DNA of 64,000 bases, taken from Ideonella paludis. GTDB lineage: Bacteria; Pseudomonadota; Gammaproteobacteria; Burkholderiales; Burkholderiaceae_C. Position numbers and translations under genes: made by a program. The notes under the pieces are model-generated. The model made no database searches. It saw only the letters and a program-made list of their open reading frames with translations, and was not told the DNA's origin. How positions within the stretch are numbered: the first letter of the stretch is position 1; each line of letters starts with the position of its first letter. The stretch spans positions 124,001 through 188,000 of the forward strand of contig NZ_JAGQDG010000004.1 of assembly GCF_018069865.1 (NCBI RefSeq). Direction: 5' to 3'. Below are positions 48,962 through 57,840 of the stretch, piece after piece.

Positions 48962-50095
48962 TCAGGCGACCAAGTCCACCAGGCTGCGCGGGCGAATCGC
49001 CGCCCGCGTGGGGTCTGCGCCGTCCGATCCGGCGGCGGCTCCCTCGGCGCGGCCAAAGGCCTGGGCCAGGGCGGCCAGGGCGGCCGAAGGTTGGCGCCCG
49101 CCCTCTTGCTGGGCCTGGCGCTGTGCGCTGTTTTGGTCGGACAGCCCGGAGCCTGCCAATTGCACGCCCACCTCACCCAAGGCCTCTGAGAGGGCCGGCA
49201 GGGCCTGAGCCAGGGCGTCGCGGGTGCTGCTGACATCGGCCCCCAGCTCGATGCGGGCCTGGCCGTCGCGCATCGCGATGCGCACTTCAATCGGGCCCAG
49301 GTCGCGCGGGTTCAGCTCCAACTGCGCCATCTCCACGCCTTCAGCCACCCACACACTGAGCTGCGCGCCCAGGGCGGCCGTGAAGGCCGGCGTGCCGGGG
49401 GTTTGCTCCAGCGTGGCTTGGGTGGGCACAGGCCATGGCGCTGCGATCTCGGCGGGCAGCGGCTGGGCGCCCACGCTGGCCGCAGCCTCGGGCTGCGGCG
49501 AGGCCACGGGCAGAGGCTCAGCCAACACTGCTTGGGCCAGCGGTCGCTCGGGGCCATCGGCCGCACGCAGCGGTGTGGCGGCGTCGGGGGCTGGGGTCAG
49601 GGCCAGGGCCTCGCCAAAGCGCAAGGCGCCGTCGGCCTGGCGGCCTTCTTCGGCGGTTTCCAGACGCAGGTTCAGGTCCGCCGCGCCAGTGCGCTGGGCT
49701 CGGCCCTGGGCGCCCAGGCGCGCGGCAGCGTCACGGGCCCGCTCGGCCAACAGATGGGTCGGGGCCGCCACCGCTGCGGCGGGGCGTTGATCGGGGCTCA
49801 GGTCTTCGGCAGCCAGTTGCAGCTTTTTGGGCAGCTTGCTCTTGTCGGCCGTCTCGGTCTCTTGAGCGCTGTCAGACTCGGCCTGGGCTTCATCCTCTTC
49901 TTGGGGCTTGGGCTGCTCGGACTTGCAGGCCGCCGCCTCGGGCGGCGCGGGCTCATCGGCCTGGGCCTGCAGACGCAGCAGTTGGGCAAAGTCATTGCCG
50001 CTGGGCTGGGCCGAGCCGGTGCTGGCTTTGCGGGCCTGCGGGCCTGACTTGTTCATCGGCGTCAGGGCTTCGGAGGTGGCCGGGGTGATGCTCAT
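48962..50095 (-). CDS. fliK: Flagellar hook-length control protein FliK
   Basis: 377 residues from ATG 50095 (AAGGAG upstream). Ala/Glu/Pro-rich ruler region, then the C-terminal Flg_hook domain with MAQLELNPRDLGPIEVRIAMRDGQARIELGADVSSTRDALAQALPAL, which triggers the FlhB switch. Last gene of fliFGHIJK. Confidence 0.92.
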   Translation of the reverse strand: MSITPATSEALTPMNKSGPQARKASTGSAQPSGNDFAQLLRLQAQADEPAPPEAAACKSEQPKPQEEDEAQAESDSAQETETADKSKLPKKLQLAAEDLSPDQRPAAAVAAPTHLLAERARDAAARLGAQGRAQRTGAADLNLRLETAEEGRQADGALRFGEALALTPAPDAATPLRAADGPERPLAQAVLAEPLPVASPQPEAAASVGAQPLPAEIAAPWPVPTQATLEQTPGTPAFTAALGAQLSVWVAEGVEMAQLELNPRDLGPIEVRIAMRDGQARIELGADVSSTRDALAQALPALSEALGEVGVQLAGSGLSDQNSAQRQAQQEGGRQPSAALAALAQAFGRAEGAAAGSDGADPTRAAIRPRSLVDLVA

Positions 50096-50105
50096 CAAAA
50101 ACTCC

Positions 50106-50561
50106 TTACATCGGGGCCAAGGTCAGCCCGGCGCGGCGCACGCGCTGGGCGGCCTCGTCGCTGGCTTTTTGTTCGCGGCGTTGCAGCACCTGCTGGGCGG
50201 CACTCAGGCGGCGGTCGATCAGGCGCTGCACGGTGGCCAGCTTGATCTCGCGCTGCTGGAGCCGCTCGCGAGCCGCCGCCACGCGGGCGGCATGTTGCTC
50301 GACCGTGGCTTGTTGCGAACCAATGGCTTGGTCCAGGCGCTCCACAAAGCCTTGGTAGCAGCGGATGATCTCAATGGGCGCTGCTTGCTTGAACTGGGTG
50401 GACCAGCGCTCGCGGTATTCGCTGCGGTAGGTCTCCAACGCTTGGGCCTGGGCCCCTGCAGCCTCGGCCTGCCGCACGGCCTCTTGCCACTGCATCAAGG
50501 CTTCATCCCGGCGTTTGCGATCTCGGTCTTCCAGCAAGCGGAGTAAGGCGACGCGGTCCAT
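50106..50561 (-). CDS. fliJ: Flagellar export chaperone FliJ
   Basis: 151 residues, almost wholly alpha-helical coiled coil (LLRLLEDRDRKRRDEALMQWQEAVRQAEAAGAQAQALETY). Central stalk of the FliH-FliI ATPase. 10 nt after fliI. Confidence 0.88.
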   Translation of the reverse strand: MDRVALLRLLEDRDRKRRDEALMQWQEAVRQAEAAGAQAQALETYRSEYRERWSTQFKQAAPIEIIRCYQGFVERLDQAIGSQQATVEQHAARVAAARERLQQREIKLATVQRLIDRRLSAAQQVLQRREQKASDEAAQRVRRAGLTLAPM

Positions 50562-50571
50562 GGCTTAACTT

Positions 50572-51987
50572 TCAGAGGTCGGGGTTCAAGGCCAAAAGCT
50601 GGGCTCGGCAAGCGGCCAGCGGCGCGGCCTCATGCATGTCTTGTTGCAGCAGGCGCACCAGGCCCGGGCGCACGCGCACGGCGGCGTCCAGCTCGGGGTC
50701 GCTGCCCGGCGTGTAGGCGCCCAGTTGAATCAGGTCGTGCGCTTTGTTGTAGCGCGCCAGCCATTGGCGAGCGCGGCGCGCGCCTTCCAGGTGCTCGCGC
50801 GTAGCCACCGAGGTCATGACCCGGGAGATGGACTTCTCGACATCGATGGCCGGGAAGTGGCCGCTCTCGGCCAGCTCGCGCGAGAGCACGATGTGGCCGT
50901 CCAAGATGCCGCGCGCTGCATCCGCGATCGGGTCTTGCGGGTCATCGCCCTCGGTCAGCACGGTGTAGAAGGCGGTGATGGAGCCCACGCCGTTCAGGCC
51001 ATTGCCACTGCGCTCTACCAGTTGCGGCAGCTTGGCAAAGCAGCTCGGTGGATAGCCCTTGGTGGCCGGCGGCTCGCCGATGGCCAGGGCGATCTCGCGC
51101 TGGGCCATGGCATAGCGGGTCAGCGAGTCCATCAGCAAGAGCACATGCTTGCCTTTGTCGCGGTAATGCTCGGCAATGGCCGTGGCGTAGCTGGCGCCTT
51201 GCATGCGCACCAGGGGCGGTGCGTCGGCCGGGGCTGCCACCACCACCGCGCGCTGGCGGCCCTCTTCGCCCAAGATGTCTTCAATGAATTCTTTGACTTC
51301 ACGGCCCCGCTCGCCGATCAGGCCCACCACGATCACATCCGCCGCGGTGTAGCGCGCCATCATGCCCAGCAGCACCGACTTGCCCACGCCGGTGCCTGCG
51401 AACAGGCCAATGCGCTGACCGCGGCCCACCGTGAGCATGGCATTGATGGCCCGCACGCCGGTGTCCAGCGGCTGGCGCACGGGGTCGCGGTCCATGGCGT
51501 TGATGGGGCGGCGCTGCATGGGCTCGCGCAGCACATCGGCCAGCGGTCCTTCGCGGTCCAGGGGAAGGCCATGGGCATCGACCACGCGACCCAGCAAGCC
51601 ATCGCCCATGGGCAGGTGCAAGCCACGATCTTCGCTGCGGCGCCAGGGGTGGTTCTCCACGCCCAGGCGCGGGGGCAGATGCGGCACCGGCAGCGGCACC
51701 ACCTTGGCGCCACTGGCCAAGCCATGCACTTCGCCGGTGGGCATCAAATAGGCACGGTCCCCACTGAAGCCCACGACCTCGGCGGTGATGCTCTCGGTGT
51801 CGCCGGGCACGGTCACGGCGCAGACGGCCCCCACCGGCACGCGCACGCCGGTGGCCTCCAGCACCAAGCCGGTGACCCGCACCAGCGAGCCCTGCATCTC
51901 CAGAGGCTGGGGCATGCTGGCGTAGTTTTGAATGTCGGCCAGGTAGCGGTCCCAGCGCTGGCGGCGTTCGGTGGTGGCCGTGCTCAC
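50572..51987 (-). CDS. fliI: Flagellum-specific ATPase FliI
   Basis: 471 residues from a GTG start overlapping the fliH stop by four bases. F1-beta-like ATPase: P-loop GTGVGKS at 198-204, [14 protein letters not shown], Walker [18 protein letters not shown], and [22 protein letters not shown]. Energises export. Confidence 0.97.
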   Translation of the reverse strand: MSTATTERRQRWDRYLADIQNYASMPQPLEMQGSLVRVTGLVLEATGVRVPVGAVCAVTVPGDTESITAEVVGFSGDRAYLMPTGEVHGLASGAKVVPLPVPHLPPRLGVENHPWRRSEDRGLHLPMGDGLLGRVVDAHGLPLDREGPLADVLREPMQRRPINAMDRDPVRQPLDTGVRAINAMLTVGRGQRIGLFAGTGVGKSVLLGMMARYTAADVIVVGLIGERGREVKEFIEDILGEEGRQRAVVVAAPADAPPLVRMQGASYATAIAEHYRDKGKHVLLLMDSLTRYAMAQREIALAIGEPPATKGYPPSCFAKLPQLVERSGNGLNGVGSITAFYTVLTEGDDPQDPIADAARGILDGHIVLSRELAESGHFPAIDVEKSISRVMTSVATREHLEGARRARQWLARYNKAHDLIQLGAYTPGSDPELDAAVRVRPGLVRLLQQDMHEAAPLAACRAQLLALNPDL

Positions 51988-52826
51988 AGCTCAGGCTCCT
52001 GGTTCAGGTCGGGTGCGGCGGCAGCCAAGGTCTCGCCGGGAGCCTCGGTGACGGGGGCCTGAGGCGGCTGGGGCGCTGCCGCTGGGGCCGCAGCCGGTGC
52101 CGCAGCGGCACCACGGCCTTTGGGCGGCGCGGGCGTGTCCCAATCCAGGGGTAAGCCAAACAAGCCGGCGGCTTGCTGCCAACGGCTCTCAACGCGGGCA
52201 TCGACTTCGCCCATATCGGTTTCCACCACGCAGCCGCCACGGCTCAGGGCCGCATCGGCCAGCAGCAGCACATGGCGGGCGCGCAGGTCCTCACCCGCCC
52301 CGGACTCGATCAAGGCCAAGTCCTGCGGGTGCATGCGCAAGCGCAGGTGTTGGGCCGTCAGCAGCACCGCAGACACCGCCTCGCGGGCCACCTGGGCCAC
52401 AGCCTCGGGCCGCAGAGCCAGCTCGCTGCGCACCACTTGGCGCGCCAAGCGCAGGCTGGTGTCCAGCACCGCTTGGGCCATGCGGTCTTCCAAGGCCGCC
52501 ACATCGGTTTGAAACGAGGCCACCAAGCTGGCCATCTCGGCACTAGTCGCTTTAGCGAACTGGCGCTTGGCCGCCTCCAAGGCTTCGAGCCCATCGCGGT
52601 AGCCATCGTGATAGCCGGCTTGGCGGGCCTCTTCAATGCGGGCCATCCACTCCTCAGGGGTGGGCGGCGGTGGCTCGGGGGGCTCTGGCGGTAGCTCGGG
52701 TTCGGGCTCGACCTTGGGCGCGCCAAAGCTGTCAGGGCGCCAGGCGGCAAAGCCTTTCAACTCCTCGCGCGGAATGAAGCGCGCATAGGGGTTGTGAGGG
52801 CGAGTGGTGGTGTCGGTGTCAGCCAT
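51984..52826 (-). CDS. fliH: Flagellar assembly protein FliH
   Basis: 280 residues from ATG 52826, which forms TGATG with the fliG stop; a GTG one codon earlier is also possible. Pro/Glu-rich N-terminus ([19 protein letters not shown]), coiled coil ([23 protein letters not shown]) and V-ATPase E-like C-terminal domain, then a Pro/Ala-rich tail of about 60 residues that is longer than usual. Regulator of FliI. Confidence 0.9.
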   Translation of the reverse strand: MADTDTTTRPHNPYARFIPREELKGFAAWRPDSFGAPKVEPEPELPPEPPEPPPPTPEEWMARIEEARQAGYHDGYRDGLEALEAAKRQFAKATSAEMASLVASFQTDVAALEDRMAQAVLDTSLRLARQVVRSELALRPEAVAQVAREAVSAVLLTAQHLRLRMHPQDLALIESGAGEDLRARHVLLLADAALSRGGCVVETDMGEVDARVESRWQQAAGLFGLPLDWDTPAPPKGRGAAAAPAAAPAAAPQPPQAPVTEAPGETLAAAAPDLNQEPEL

Positions 52827-53824
52827 CACAGGAAGTCATCCGCACCACCAGAGGCCAACACGATCTGGCCTTCGTCGACCAGACGCCGCACGATCTTGAG
52901 CATCTCTTTCTGCTCGGCCTCGACCTCGGAGACGCGCACCGGGCCGCGGCCTTCCAGGTCTTCCTTGAGGGTTTCGGCCGCGCGGCTGGACATGTTCTTG
53001 AACACCTTTTCGCGCAGCTCGGGCGTGGCGCCTTTGAGGGCCAGCACCAAGGACTCGCTCTGCACCTCTTTGAGCACGGCCTGGAAGCCCTTGTCGTCGA
53101 GCTTGCTGAGGTCGTCGAAGGTGAACATGTTGTCCATGATCTTCTGCGCCAGGTCGGCATCGGCCTCGCGGATGAAGTCCAGCGCCGAGGTCTCGACCGA
53201 CGAGCCGCAGAGGTTGATGATTTCCGCCGCCGCTTTGACACCGCCCAGCGAGGCTTTTTTGGTCCGGTCGCCGCCGGCCAGCACCTTGCTCATCACTTCG
53301 TTCAGGTCTTTCAGTGCTGCCGGCTGAATGCCGTCCAGCGTGGCAATGCGGATCAGCACTTCATTGCGCTGGCGCTCGGTGAAGGTCTTGAGCACGGTGG
53401 AGACTTGGTCTTGGTCGAGGTGAACCAAGATGGCGGCAATGATCTGCGGGTGCTCGTTGCGCAGCAGCTCGGCCACCGAGGCTCCGTCCATCCACTTCAG
53501 GCTTTCGATGCCGCTGTTGTCGTCGCCCTGCAAGATGCGGTCGATCAGCATATTGGCCTTGTCTTCCCCCAAGGCCTTGCGCAGCACGTTCTTCACATAG
53601 GTGTCGGTGTCGGCCACCAAGATGTGCTGGGCTTCAGCCTCATCGGTGAACTTGTCCAACACCACCTCCACACGCTCCCGTGGGATGACCTTGAGCTTGG
53701 CAATGGTCTCGCCCAGCTTCTGCACTTCTTTGGGGCCCAGGTGGCGAAAGACCTCCGCGGCCTCTTCCTCGCCCAAGGACATCAGCAAGATCGCGGCATC
53801 TTCAATGGTGGATTCGTCAGCCAT
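52826..53824 (-). CDS. fliG: Flagellar motor switch protein FliG
   Basis: 332 residues, three armadillo-like domains: AILLMSLGEEEAAEVFRHLGPKEVQKL, middle EHPQIIAAILVHLDQ (EHPQ motif for FliM binding) and C-terminal charged helix of torque residues (MSSRAAETLKEDLEGRGPVRVSEVE). Complete and canonical. Confidence 0.98.
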   Translation of the reverse strand: MADESTIEDAAILLMSLGEEEAAEVFRHLGPKEVQKLGETIAKLKVIPRERVEVVLDKFTDEAEAQHILVADTDTYVKNVLRKALGEDKANMLIDRILQGDDNSGIESLKWMDGASVAELLRNEHPQIIAAILVHLDQDQVSTVLKTFTERQRNEVLIRIATLDGIQPAALKDLNEVMSKVLAGGDRTKKASLGGVKAAAEIINLCGSSVETSALDFIREADADLAQKIMDNMFTFDDLSKLDDKGFQAVLKEVQSESLVLALKGATPELREKVFKNMSSRAAETLKEDLEGRGPVRVSEVEAEQKEMLKIVRRLVDEGQIVLASGGADDFL

Positions 53825-53848
53825 GAATCATTCCTTTGGGGGTGGGCC

Positions 53849-55552
53849 TCACGCCTCGCCCGTGACCCAGTCGCGCACGATATTGGCCACAGCGGTGGGG
53901 TTCTCGCGGGCCAGCTTGCGAGCGGCCTCCAGCTTGGCGTCCTCTTTGGGCGCTTCCAGGGCCGGCAGTTGGTTCTGGCCGTCTGCGCCGGGCAGCTCTT
54001 GCGCGTCGTCCACCACGGCATCCAATGCCGTCACCTCCGACTTGGCCTCTTCAGGCGGCGGCGGCGGCGGGGCCAAGGCTTGGTTGACGGCGGGCCGGAT
54101 GACCCCAAAGATCAGACCCAAGGCCACCAAAGCCAGTGCCAGCGGCACACCGGCGGCACGCATCAAATCTTGTGCCCAAGGCTGCTTCCACAGCGGCACG
54201 GCTTCAGGCTCGACGGGAGCCTCCACCTTGAAGGGGGCGTTGATGACCTTGACCGAGTCACCGCGCTCCTTGTTGAAGCCAATGGCCTCTTGCACCAAGG
54301 CGGTCAGCTTGTCCAATTCCTCTTGTGGCAGCGGCACGGTGCTGGTCTTGCCCTTGGCATCCGTGGTGGTGCGGTGGTTGACCACCACCGCCGCATTGAT
54401 GCGCTTGATGGCACCGGTCGCGTTGCGGGTCACCTTGACGGTCTTATCCACCTCAAAGTTGGTGACGTTTTCGCGGCGGGCACCGCCACCGGCCGCCCCC
54501 ATCTGCGCGGGCTGCAGCGGGGCCGACGCACCATTGATCGGGGCCTGGGCCGGCTGGGGCGGCTGGTTGGTGGCGGCACCGGGCACGCCCGAAGGTGCGG
54601 CTTGGCCGGGCTGCGTGGACTCCAGCGTTTGCTGGCTGCGCACCGCGGCTGGCTGGTCACCTTGGTTGGGTCGATATTGCTCGGAGGTGGCTTCGCTTTG
54701 GCTGAAGTCGATGTCGGCGGTGACGGTGGCGCGCAGGTTGTCGCGGCCCACCACCGGCTCCACGATCTCGCGCACCCGCTTCAGGTAGCTGTCTTCAATC
54801 TGGCCCACATAGCGCAGTTGCTGCTCGTCCAGGCTCTTGGCCGCGTCTTCACCAGGGCCACTGAGCAAGCCCCCACGCTGGTCCAGCACGCTGACGGCCT
54901 TGGGGTTGAGCTCAGGCACGCTGGACGAGACCAAATGCACGATGCCGGCCACTTGGGCGCGGTCCAAGGAGCGGCCTGGGTGCAGCGTCAGCATCACACT
55001 GGCGCTGGGCTTTTGCTGCTCCCGAAAGAAGCCATTCTGGTTGGGCAAGCCCAAATGCACGCGGGCTTCTTCCACGCCGTCGAGCTTGCTGATGGTGCGC
55101 ACCAGCTCGCCTTCCAAGGCGCGCTGCATCATCACCCGCTCTTGGCGGTCGGTCTGGCCCAGGCGCGGGTTGTCCAGCAGCTCGTTGCCCGCCACCACCG
55201 ACTTGGGCAGGCCGGCCGTGGCCAGCTTCATGCGCACCTCATGCAGGCGGTCGGCCGGCACCAGCAAGGCTTGGCCGCCTTCGCCGTGGCGATAGGGGAC
55301 ATTCAATGCAGAGAGCTGTGCGACCACCGCGCCCGCATCTTTATCGGGCAGGTTGACAAACAAGACCTTCCAGTCGCCCTGATTGGCCCAGAGGCTGACA
55401 GCCACCACCACAGCGGCCAGCGCAGCCACACCGATCCCGAGCTTCATGCGCGTGGCCATGGGCAATGCGCCGAGCTTGGCCATCACACCGCGGGGTGCTT
55501 CTGCAGGGACAAGAGGGGTCGGGACAGTGAGTTGATCCATGTGTACAGCCAT
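53849..55552 (-). CDS. fliF: Flagellar MS-ring protein FliF
   Basis: 567 residues from ATG 55552, with an alternative ATG at 55540. First membrane helix near 35-55, ring-building motifs including NVPYRHGEGGQALLVPADRLHEVRMKLATAGLP, a Gln/Pro/Ala-rich linker, the second helix (ALALVALGLIFGVIRP) and the C-terminal FliG-binding tail. First gene of fliFGHIJK, divergent from fliE over about 160 nt. Confidence 0.96.
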   Translation of the reverse strand: MAVHMDQLTVPTPLVPAEAPRGVMAKLGALPMATRMKLGIGVAALAAVVVAVSLWANQGDWKVLFVNLPDKDAGAVVAQLSALNVPYRHGEGGQALLVPADRLHEVRMKLATAGLPKSVVAGNELLDNPRLGQTDRQERVMMQRALEGELVRTISKLDGVEEARVHLGLPNQNGFFREQQKPSASVMLTLHPGRSLDRAQVAGIVHLVSSSVPELNPKAVSVLDQRGGLLSGPGEDAAKSLDEQQLRYVGQIEDSYLKRVREIVEPVVGRDNLRATVTADIDFSQSEATSEQYRPNQGDQPAAVRSQQTLESTQPGQAAPSGVPGAATNQPPQPAQAPINGASAPLQPAQMGAAGGGARRENVTNFEVDKTVKVTRNATGAIKRINAAVVVNHRTTTDAKGKTSTVPLPQEELDKLTALVQEAIGFNKERGDSVKVINAPFKVEAPVEPEAVPLWKQPWAQDLMRAAGVPLALALVALGLIFGVIRPAVNQALAPPPPPPEEAKSEVTALDAVVDDAQELPGADGQNQLPALEAPKEDAKLEAARKLARENPTAVANIVRDWVTGEA

Positions 55553-55712
55553 GAGCGCACGACAAGCCCCGCGCTAAAGGGGTGAACACATTGTTGGCGA
55601 GCCCCTCGATCCTCCATGGCCGCAAAAGCCGCCCATTCCACGGACATCTCGTGTCTATATACGGATCAACCCTTGCCTATGATCCATGTCATCCCCCTAA
55701 GGAGGGCACACC

Positions 55713-56054
55713 ATGGACGTCAAGCTCAAACCCTTTGATTTCGCACAAGCCGCTGCCCGCGCCGGGCTGTCGGTGGATGGCACACCGCTGGCCAAAACCC
55801 GCGCGCCTGCCAGCCCTCAAGCGACAGAAGGTGCCAACTTTCAGTCGGCGATGACACAGGCCTTGAAGTCGGTCAGTGCGCAGCAGATGGAGTCCGCGCG
55901 CATGCAGCGCGAGCTGCAACTCGACAACCCGTCCGTCAGCCTGGAAGACACCATGATCGCGATGCAAAAGTCGCAGATCGGCTTCCAGGCCGCGGTGTCG
56001 GTGCGCAACCGGATGGTGCAGGCCTACACCGACATCATGAACATGCAGGTCTAA
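55713..56054 (+). CDS. fliE: Flagellar hook-basal body protein FliE
   Basis: 113 residues; C-terminal signature DNPSVSLEDTMIAMQKSQIGFQAAVSVRNRMVQAYTDIMNMQV. Links MS ring and rod. Strong RBS AAGGAGGG. Transcribed opposite to fliF; its stop is 6 nt from the convergent ycgR stop. Confidence 0.95.
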   Translation: MDVKLKPFDFAQAAARAGLSVDGTPLAKTRAPASPQATEGANFQSAMTQALKSVSAQQMESARMQRELQLDNPSVSLEDTMIAMQKSQIGFQAAVSVRNRMVQAYTDIMNMQV

Positions 56055-56060
56055 GTCGGC

Positions 56061-56825
56061 TCAGTCGAGCGACATCATCCGACGCCGCTTCTGGGTTTGG
56101 TCGATGTAGTGCAACAGCACCCGCTGCGCGTCGGTGTCCAGGTTCAGCAGCTCACAGCCCAGGCGAACGCCTTGAGCCTGTGGTTGAACCGAGGTGATGT
56201 GGTGGATCAGCAGGCTGGCTTTGATCTCGGTGTCCGAGTCCAGCTCCACCGTGATGCCGTTGATCAAGGAGCCGGGCTCAACCGGCGGCAAGTCATTGGG
56301 CATGAACAAGGCGCAGCCGCCCGCGCTCAGGTCCAGCACCCGCAACTCCAGTTGCACATCGGGCATGGCCGGGTGACGGAAGGTGGCGGTGGGCGCCGTG
56401 CGCTCCAGGGTGCGCACGCGGTAGGCATTGCGGCGCTGGAAGCGAAACATCTCGCGCGGCATCATGGCCTGCATCACACAGCTTTGGTTGCCATGGACCA
56501 GCATGCGGTCATAGACGTCGAACTGCAGCTTGACTTGCTCCAAGTAGCACACCGCCACCGCCTCATCGGCCTCAATCAACCGGTGAATGGAGGGGGAGAG
56601 TAAGTCGGCTGAGAAGGAGATCTTCTCGCGGTTGCTGTCCACGGCCCAGAGCTGGGCAGTGTGGGCGCTGCCATCGGAGCCGCTGATGATGACCGGAATA
56701 TTGCGGTCCATCACCGACTTCAGCAAGCTGCGGATCTGGGCCATCCCCGTCACCCGAAACGTATCGAGCTCGGGCAAAGGCATGGCTTCCAATTCGGCGG
56801 GGCGGGTGTCAGCGAAGTTCATCAT
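56061..56825 (-). CDS. ycgR: Flagellar brake protein YcgR (PilZ domain)
   Basis: 254 residues: N-terminal YcgR domain (about 20-120) then PilZ with the c-di-GMP-binding RxxxR-type motif (RRNAYR, 131-136) and DLSAGG (165-170). On c-di-GMP binding it slows or biases the motor. Third gene after fliS and fliT, so likely expressed from the sigma-28 promoter at 57646. It is the local effector for the two c-di-GMP genes at 38-44 kb. Confidence 0.9.
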   Translation of the reverse strand: MMNFADTRPAELEAMPLPELDTFRVTGMAQIRSLLKSVMDRNIPVIISGSDGSAHTAQLWAVDSNREKISFSADLLSPSIHRLIEADEAVAVCYLEQVKLQFDVYDRMLVHGNQSCVMQAMMPREMFRFQRRNAYRVRTLERTAPTATFRHPAMPDVQLELRVLDLSAGGCALFMPNDLPPVEPGSLINGITVELDSDTEIKASLLIHHITSVQPQAQGVRLGCELLNLDTDAQRVLLHYIDQTQKRRRMMSLD

Positions 56826-56844
56826 GACAGGCTCCAGGGCGCCC

Positions 56845-57144
56845 TCAGTGCAAGACCTTGGGGCGGCCGTTCATCATCTGGTCCAGGTCTTCGAGCCAAG
56901 GCTCGGCCAGGTGCCGGATCTCGGCATCATTGAGCAAGATGCGCTGCATGATCTTGGACTTGGTCTTGGCCTCTTCGGCGCGCAAGGCATCGGTCTGGGC
57001 GGCGTTCTTGAGCTGCGAGATCAAGACGGCGCACGCGCCTTCGAGCTTGACCACCTCGTCCCAGTTGCCGGTGCGGGCGGCCTCCAGCATTTCTGCGCTG
57101 GCACGTTCGATGGCTTCGTAGTAGTTCAACAGCGTGGTACTCAT
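56845..57144 (-). CDS. fliT: FliT-like flagellar chaperone
   Basis: 99 residues from ATG 57144, inside the short gap after fliS; a longer frame reaches back into fliS and is unlikely. Helical protein: MSTTLLNYYEAIERASAEMLEAARTGNWDEVVKLEGACAVLI and ending RHLAEPWLEDLDQMMNG, as in FliT. Probable FliD chaperone. Recognition rests on position and style. Confidence 0.78.
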   Translation of the reverse strand: MSTTLLNYYEAIERASAEMLEAARTGNWDEVVKLEGACAVLISQLKNAAQTDALRAEEAKTKSKIMQRILLNDAEIRHLAEPWLEDLDQMMNGRPKVLH

Positions 57145-57172
57145 GGCTGTAGGTCCCGAATGCGAATTGAGT

Positions 57173-57607
57173 TCAGTGCGTTCCATGATCCACCTGGTCT
57201 TTGATGTCACGCCAGGCTTGGCGAAGGGGCTCGATCAAGCTCACGCATTCGTCCAAAATGGCCTCATCGTTGCGGATATTGGCCAAGGTCAAGCGCATGG
57301 TCACGTATTGGTAAAGCATCTGCAGGTCTTGCGCCAGCGCACCACCTTCTGACAAGTTCAAGCCTGCTTTGAGGCCCTCGTCAACAATCCGGGCAGCTCG
57401 GCCAATGCATCGGCCCTTGCGCTCGATCTCCCCTTCTCGCATCGCGCCGCGCCCTTGCGCGATCGCCTCCATGTAGCCGTCAAACAGCATCATGATCAGC
57501 TGGTGGGGTGAAGCGCCCTGCACCGCCGTCTCGACGCCAACTCGGCGGTAGGCCATGGCCATCGCGTTGGGGCGCCCGAAGGCTGAATTCATAGTGGGAT
57601 TGAACAT
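57173..57607 (-). CDS. fliS: Flagellin chaperone FliS
   Basis: 144 residues from ATG 57607. YRRVGVETAVQGASPHQLIMMLFDGYMEAIAQGRGAM and LSEGGALAQDLQMLYQYVTMRLTLANIRNDEAILDE are FliS hallmarks. Binds flagellin C-termini before export. The sigma-28 promoter at 57646-57672 lies 39 nt upstream. Confidence 0.95.
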   Translation of the reverse strand: MFNPTMNSAFGRPNAMAMAYRRVGVETAVQGASPHQLIMMLFDGYMEAIAQGRGAMREGEIERKGRCIGRAARIVDEGLKAGLNLSEGGALAQDLQMLYQYVTMRLTLANIRNDEAILDECVSLIEPLRQAWRDIKDQVDHGTH

Positions 57608-57645
57608 CTGTGGTGGGTGGTAAAGCTGGTACAACCGTTGAGAAG

Positions 57646-57672
57646 TTATCGACGCCACCCTGGCGCACTTGA
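57646..57672 (-). promoter_or_regulatory. Sigma-28 promoter of fliS-fliT-ycgR
   Basis: Minus strand: -35 TCAAGTGC, 11-nt spacer, -10 GTCGATAA. Same geometry as the promoters of fliD and two flagellin genes. Confidence 0.8.
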
Positions 57673-57766
57673 GAGCGACTCATGTCCTGAAAGCCCTGAA
57701 TTGCATGGGGAAATCCCGCAGCCTTCAGCCCTGTTCTCGCCCCCCAAATCGACCCCTTCAGAACGG

Positions 57767-57793
57767 CACAAGGCGCCATCGAGGCGCCTTGTG
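57767..57793 (-). terminator. Hairpin after fliD
   Basis: Perfect 11-base stem CACAAGGCGCC/GGCGCCTTGTG with a five-base loop, 48 nt after the fliD stop. Weak T run on the minus strand. Confidence 0.6.
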
Positions 57794-57840
57794 TGCGGCC
57801 GCCCAAAGCGGCCTGTTCAGCGGAGCTGGTGGCTCAGTGC

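Noticed and set aside
53405-55585. 726-codon open frame on the plus strand opposite fliG and fliF
   Set aside because: Antisense to two canonical flagellar genes; His/Gly/Leu-rich low-information protein typical of antisense frames.
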